DNA of 55,383 nucleotides from Candidatus Omnitrophota bacterium (lineage in GTDB: Bacteria > Omnitrophota > Gorgyraeia > Zapsychrales > Fredricksoniimonadaceae): the NCBI GenBank assembly GCA_903901225.1, contig CAIUQE010000034.1, forward strand, positions 81,391 to 136,773, read 5' to 3'. Position 1 is the first letter of the stretch; each line of letters opens with the position of its first letter. The notes beneath the pieces are model-generated. The model saw nothing but the letters and a program-made list of their open reading frames with translations. It did not search any database and was not told the DNA's origin. Shown piece by piece: positions 52,601 to 55,383 of the stretch. Made by a program: the position numbers and the translations under genes.

Positions 52601-53203
52601 AGCATCAAAGCCATCGGAAGCGATCAAAACCTCGGCAAAATGAAAAAGGGAGGGGATCTGAAGCTTATATGTCTGAAATTGCTTGAAGGCCGAGTGAACA
52701 GTGGCGTTCTCATCTGCCGGATTCTTAAGCTCGATTACAACCAATGGCAGGCCGTTCACAAACAGGATAATATCTGGACGTCGATTGTGGTTGTTTTCAA
52801 TGATGGTGAACTGATTAACAGCAAGGAACTCATTTTTGGTGAGGTCGGCAAAATCGAAAAGCCAGACCTTGTCCGCAACTACTCGATCATCCCTGCGGTA
52901 TTCCACATCCACGCCATTGACCAGCATGGCATGAAGCCGCAGATTATTAACGAGAAGATCCGGGCTTTCCACGCGAAGAAGCTTCCTGACCGCTTCATCC
53001 TTACCCTCGGCTGGAATCTTGGGATTGATCCGATCGATCGTTTCACGAAGCCGTCCGACAAGGACCACATCCGCATAGCTCTGCCTCTCCGGGTTAGGGC
53101 CATCCGGCGCGATGTCCGGCCCATGGACAACCCCATACCCCTGAGCGGAGAGGATATCCAGCGCGGCCTGTTCAACTTCGGATTCAATGATACACTTACT
53201 CAC
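49622..53203 (-). CDS. hsdR: Type I restriction enzyme HsdR with fused C-terminal S24 (LexA/UmuD-like) domain
   Basis: 1193 residues. N-terminal nuclease (Asp144, Glu158-x-Lys160 in [20 protein letters not shown]), then an SF2 translocase: Walker [10 protein letters not shown] (Lys311), DEAH at 410-413, GFTGTPI, and [20 protein letters not shown]; helical C-terminal region to about 1000. The last 160 residues are not normal Hsd[44 protein letters not shown]. They match S24 peptidases, with Ser1097 and Lys1142 as the likely dyad; at the usual Ala-Gly cleavage position is Val1061-Ala1062. ATGA overlap with the ATPase gene upstream. Confidence 0.93.
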   Translation of the reverse strand: MSKCIIESEVEQAALDILSAQGYGVVHGPDIAPDGPNPERQSYADVVLVGRLRETIDRINPKIPAEGKDEAVRKLLRVESPDLLVNNLRLHAMLVNGVDVEYRRDDRVVADKVWLFDFADLTKNEFLAVNQFTIIENNHNRRPDIILFVNGLPLVVIELKNPADENATVHSAFKQFQTYKLQIPSLFHFAEVLIASDGFDAKAGTITSDWERFQPWKTVDGKEKAHAAIPQIEVLIKGMLNKSVLLDLIRHFVVFEQEKDSKDGSLKISKKIAAYHQYYAVNKAIDETLRAASAKGDRRCGVIWHTQGSGKSLSMVFYTGKLVLSLDNPTVMVLTDRNDLDDQLFGTFSRCNELLRQSPVQAETRSQLRDYLKVSSGGVVFTTIQKFLPEERGDTYPILSDRRNIVVIADEAHRSQYDFIDGFARHMRDALPNASFIGFTGTPIELKDKNTRAVFGDYIDIYDIEQAVHDGATVRIYYESRLAKLELSDAERPQIDPNFEEATEGEEVSKKEKLKSKWARMEAIVGSEKRVRQIAKDIVDHFEERSKNLEGKGMIVCMSRRIAFDLHNEIVKLRPQWYDKDDDKGALKVIMTGSASDPVEWQEHIRNKPRRRDIGDRMKDPSDPLKLVIVRDMWLTGFDVPSLHTMYIDKPMRGHGLMQAIARVNRVFKDKPGGLVVDYLGIADDLKKALSEYTESGGQGKPTLDQEEAVALMLEKYEVVSGMFHGFDFRKFFSVSVTEKMTIISLAQEHILAQDKGKDRFLGYVTQLSQAFALSVPHAETFKIRDDVGFFQAVRSRIAKFETGTGKTDDDLDSAIRQIISKAVVSDRVIDIFEAAGIKKPDISILSDEFLAEVKGMPHKNLAFELLKKLLNDEIKSRSKRNLIQGRSFAELLEQSIKKYQNKAIEAARVIEELIALAKKMREADKRGEDLGLTFDEVAFYDALEVNDSAVKVLGDDELRMIARELVQTVRNNVTIDWTLKESVQAKLRIMVKRILRKHGYPPNKEKKATDTVLEQATLLCKDWADVAPARGADETLFFSDVIPEGSFEDGYVPIYGLQAVATSFREQTTPQIKGWKPMDGRKINKDMFIAQVVGKSMEPTIADASWCLFRFERGGSRNGLVVLVESRQVKDPETGLAFTIKRYHSEKEDLGDGQWKHKRIILSPDNKDFKDIVLESVPGEDFRVVAEFLSIL

Positions 53204-54987
53204 CCTAGCACCTCAATAATTTTATCTAGGACCAATTTTATATCGCTATGTAAATCTGTTTTTTTAAACGTAGACAATATTTCATCATCAGAAAATGATA
53301 ATTTATATTTCGAATTAATCATTCCCTTAAAAGAAGCAAGAACTGCTTTGCTATCCAACAAAACAAAAGGTATCTGTCTTTTTTGAAGAACATCTCGATA
53401 GTTTTTATCAAAAAAATCTCCCAATGCCTTTAATATTTGCTGCCTTTCATCACGACTTCCAAGCACTGACTTTTCTGCGACGAATTTGGCCCTCGTATCC
53501 GCTTCAAGATCAGCAGCCTGCTTAAGAATAAATTCTCGAATTGCCTTTCTTGATAAATCTTTTGGAATGGGAGAATTTTTATTCTTTCCTACAAACTTTC
53601 TTTTCAACAAGCGGCTTAGAACTTTGGGGTCCAACAAATATGCCTCTCGATGCCGCCGACCTAACACAACCATCGCCAACCCATGATCCGACATCTTCTG
53701 CGTTCGATCAGTCACCTCTTGATCAGTATTAAAGTCCCTGTCAGAAACAAGCAGGCTTTTTATGTCCCCCTTCACAAGCTCTTTAAAGGCTCCGATTGCC
53801 TCAACAGGCCATTTATTTGTTACACCATTAGTTCCCAATACAACGACTTTTCTTAACGAATTAGAAAAATCTGCTTTGTAGAGATTTCCAAACTTCTTCA
53901 AAAAGAGCTCAAAGTCATTCTTAACACCCTCAACAAATAAAATCCGACTGTCAATAAGCGCATCATAGACCGATCTTGCAGTTAATGTAATTCCGTATTG
54001 AGCCAATGCCGCCTTTAACTCATGCAACTGCACGGCTTTTAATGGCGCATTCTTATTGCGATCTATAACTAAAACATTTTCTGGCCCGGCAGCTTCAATA
54101 AGCGTGGGGCTGTGTGTCGCTATCAATAATTGCAAATTTTTCTTCTTTGCGACTCGATGAAGTATTTCATAAACAACATTCTGGAGATCGTCATGCATAT
54201 GGGCATCGGGCTCATCCAAAAGCGCCACGTTTGATCTGTTAAGCAGCAAAAATGATAAAATATTTGAAACTTGTAAAAATCCAGAACCTGCGGATATAAA
54301 ATCAAACCGACACCCACTCTCGTCGTAGAGAGCCGACAACCATTCATCTTCATTCTCATTAAAGGGCATTTCCAAATTTGAAATCCGAAATAGGGGCTGT
54401 ATTAATTCCTTGTATTGCCTCCAAAGCCGACAGTCTTTTGACAACCTGAACACCATGTTCCTCAAAACTTGATTATGCCTACCTTCAGAAATCAACCGAT
54501 CTTGAGCAACCTCACGATATAATTCTTCATGAGGCATTATGCCAATGGAACTGGGTATAAAAACAGGTCGATGCCTCATCAAAGCAACATACTGATTTTT
54601 CGTTATCGACACATCCTTCCCATCTATCATCACATTTCGACTAAAAGCCGGATAAACGTCAATTGATATCCTCGGCAAGTTATCAACGCTTATTTCAAAG
54701 TTAATGCGAGTAGGCCGCTTTCCATCACGCATCTTCTGTCGAAAAAATATATCTTTTGTTGCAAAGTACGGGATGGCCCCAATCTCTGGAATTTGCGTCT
54801 TTCTTAATATAACCTGACCCCCATCTTCTTGCGCTACTTTTTCAAGGCACCAAAAAAACAATTGCAGCGCGTGAAAAATTGTTGTTTTCCCGGAATTATT
54901 ACCACCGGCCAATATATTGATCTTGTCTAATTCCAAGGTAAAATCGCCCATGCCTTTAAAATTCTTAATGGATAGCTTACGTATCAT
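53200..54987 (-). CDS. OLD-like AAA ATPase with TOPRIM domain
   Basis: 595 residues. N-terminal SMC/RecF-type ATPase: [20 protein letters not shown], Walker [10 protein letters not shown] (Lys34), signature [15 protein letters not shown], Walker [16 protein letters not shown] and switch ATHSPTLIE. Residues about 350-470 form a TOPRIM nuclease ([15 protein letters not shown] with Glu, [12 protein letters not shown] with DxD-like acids). Such proteins (OLD, GajA class) cut DNA in phage defence. Located between HsdS and HsdR and overlapping both, it is part of the same operon. Confidence 0.88.
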   Translation of the reverse strand: MIRKLSIKNFKGMGDFTLELDKINILAGGNNSGKTTIFHALQLFFWCLEKVAQEDGGQVILRKTQIPEIGAIPYFATKDIFFRQKMRDGKRPTRINFEISVDNLPRISIDVYPAFSRNVMIDGKDVSITKNQYVALMRHRPVFIPSSIGIMPHEELYREVAQDRLISEGRHNQVLRNMVFRLSKDCRLWRQYKELIQPLFRISNLEMPFNENEDEWLSALYDESGCRFDFISAGSGFLQVSNILSFLLLNRSNVALLDEPDAHMHDDLQNVVYEILHRVAKKKNLQLLIATHSPTLIEAAGPENVLVIDRNKNAPLKAVQLHELKAALAQYGITLTARSVYDALIDSRILFVEGVKNDFELFLKKFGNLYKADFSNSLRKVVVLGTNGVTNKWPVEAIGAFKELVKGDIKSLLVSDRDFNTDQEVTDRTQKMSDHGLAMVVLGRRHREAYLLDPKVLSRLLKRKFVGKNKNSPIPKDLSRKAIREFILKQAADLEADTRAKFVAEKSVLGSRDERQQILKALGDFFDKNYRDVLQKRQIPFVLLDSKAVLASFKGMINSKYKLSFSDDEILSTFKKTDLHSDIKLVLDKIIEVLG

Positions 54988-55258
54988 GATTAAACCTCCA
55001 CACCTGTCCGTTCATTAATCTAGGCAAAAGAAAATCACGAATTCTCACCAATGACCGAATCTCTAATTCATTTTTCCGAATCGTAGCTTCAATTGGGCCA
55101 ACGATCATATTAAATTGTTTGATCACAGCATCTGATGGAGTAATAAGATTGATTTTATGAAATTCCGTTTTATTCAAACAACCAAAGACGGTTCCTTCGG
55201 AATTAAAACAGTCCCACAAGTCTTCTTTAGTGGCTAAAAAATAAGGTTCCTGTAAGTC
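54977..55258 (-). pseudogene. hsdS: HsdS specificity subunit, C-terminal remnant
   Basis: Only the last conserved repeat remains: QEPYFLATKEDLWDCFNSEG, FHKINLITPSDAVIKQF, then IEATIRKNELEIRSLVRIRD and FLLPRLMNGQV, the typical HsdS C-terminal helix. The frame closes upstream at a TAG (55259-55261) that belongs to the transposase next to it. So both target recognition domains are missing in this allele, cut off by the insertion. The stop overlaps the ATPase gene start by 11 bases. Confidence 0.85.
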
Positions 55259-55383
55259 CTACATGGGTAAGTAGTGTTTATTGAGCCGGGCAAAGTCCAG
55301 ACGTCCAGTGATCAGGAACGCAACGATTCTGAAGTACCGGAATGTGCTAAAGCCTCTGGCTTTTGCCTTGGCCGCCTGGATCA
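55259..55383 (-). mobile_element. Insertion sequence transposase C-terminus (ISL3-like), partial
   Basis: Open to the window edge, coding IQAAKAKARGFSTFRYFRIV then AFLITGRLDFARLNKHYLPM and a TAG. The KARGF-x-x-F-x-x-FR pattern near the end is typical of ISL3-family transposases (recognised from memory). The element's end should lie within a few bases of this stop, at about 55240-55260, as hsdS coding resumes there. The other end lies outside the window. Confidence 0.7.

Noticed and set aside
1..55383. Search for tRNA, rRNA, tmRNA, riboswitch and CRISPR features
   Set aside because: No cloverleaf with tRNA consensus boxes, rRNA segments, riboswitch cores or spaced repeats could be recognised by eye; a covariance-model scan was not possible.

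Overview
This window is about 55 kb of GC-rich DNA, almost entirely coded on the minus strand. Only one small toxin-antitoxin pair (brnTA-like, 18207-18702) clearly reads on the plus strand. The gene content points to a Gram-negative bacterium: an osmoregulated periplasmic glucan pair (opgG/opgH), a TolC-type outer membrane protein with an RND pump, periplasmic binding proteins, and menaquinone synthesis (menD, menF). The phylum cannot be fixed from the sequence. Secreted DUF2341/LamG proteins and a C-terminal relic at 18720-18935 resemble, from memory, proteins common in Omnitrophota and related lineages; that is inference only. No rRNA, tRNA or CRISPR array was seen.

Layout in window order; because genes read on the minus strand, transcription runs right to left. 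(1) 1-9.8 kb: menF-menD (menD runs off the left edge), a short MscS channel, glpK-glpD, a zinc/manganese-type ABC importer (znuA-znuC-znuB), a Phd/RelE toxin-antitoxin pair and a Phd/VapC-like pair. From the RelE antitoxin to glpD the genes overlap or touch, so a self-regulated toxin-antitoxin promoter probably also drives metal uptake and glycerol use. (2) 9.8-11.1 kb: a secreted LamG-domain gene whose start carries nine GCCAC units and is at present out of frame, which is a candidate phase-variable locus; then a DUF4160/DUF2442 pair. (3) 11.2-18 kb: aminotransferase plus SDR; DUF4405 plus a proline-rich exported protein; and a compact operon yceI / FAD oxidoreductase / type III polyketide synthase / UbiE-type methyltransferase that looks like a phenolic-lipid or alkylquinone pathway. 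(4) 18.2-21.4 kb: brnTA, a gene relic, and a marC / histidine kinase / Fis-type response regulator operon. (5) 21.4-28.5 kb: a four-gene efflux operon: RND pump, TolC, EmrA, EmrB. (6) 28.6-36.6 kb: a Fic protein, opgG-opgH, a small zinc-ribbon gene, DUF2062, DUF2341-LamG, and a DUF4143 ATPase. (7) 36.8-38.6 kb: umuDC behind a promoter with a perfect palindrome in its spacer. (8) 38.7-47.3 kb: a complete Wsp-like chemosensory operon (cheW, TPR-cheR, cheW, MCP, cheA-REC, cheB) that ends in a REC-histidine kinase where Wsp systems have a diguanylate cyclase. (9) 47.7-55.4 kb: a defence island: DUF5131/TcmP pair, an HsdR with a fused S24 (LexA/UmuD-like) C-terminal domain, an OLD-like ATPase-TOPRIM protein, and a HsdS gene cut by an insertion sequence at the right edge.

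Two 62-bp elements with identical 27-nt arms and different 8-nt centres lie at 14271-14332 and 36826-36887. They are non-coding, double-hairpin mobile-type repeats.
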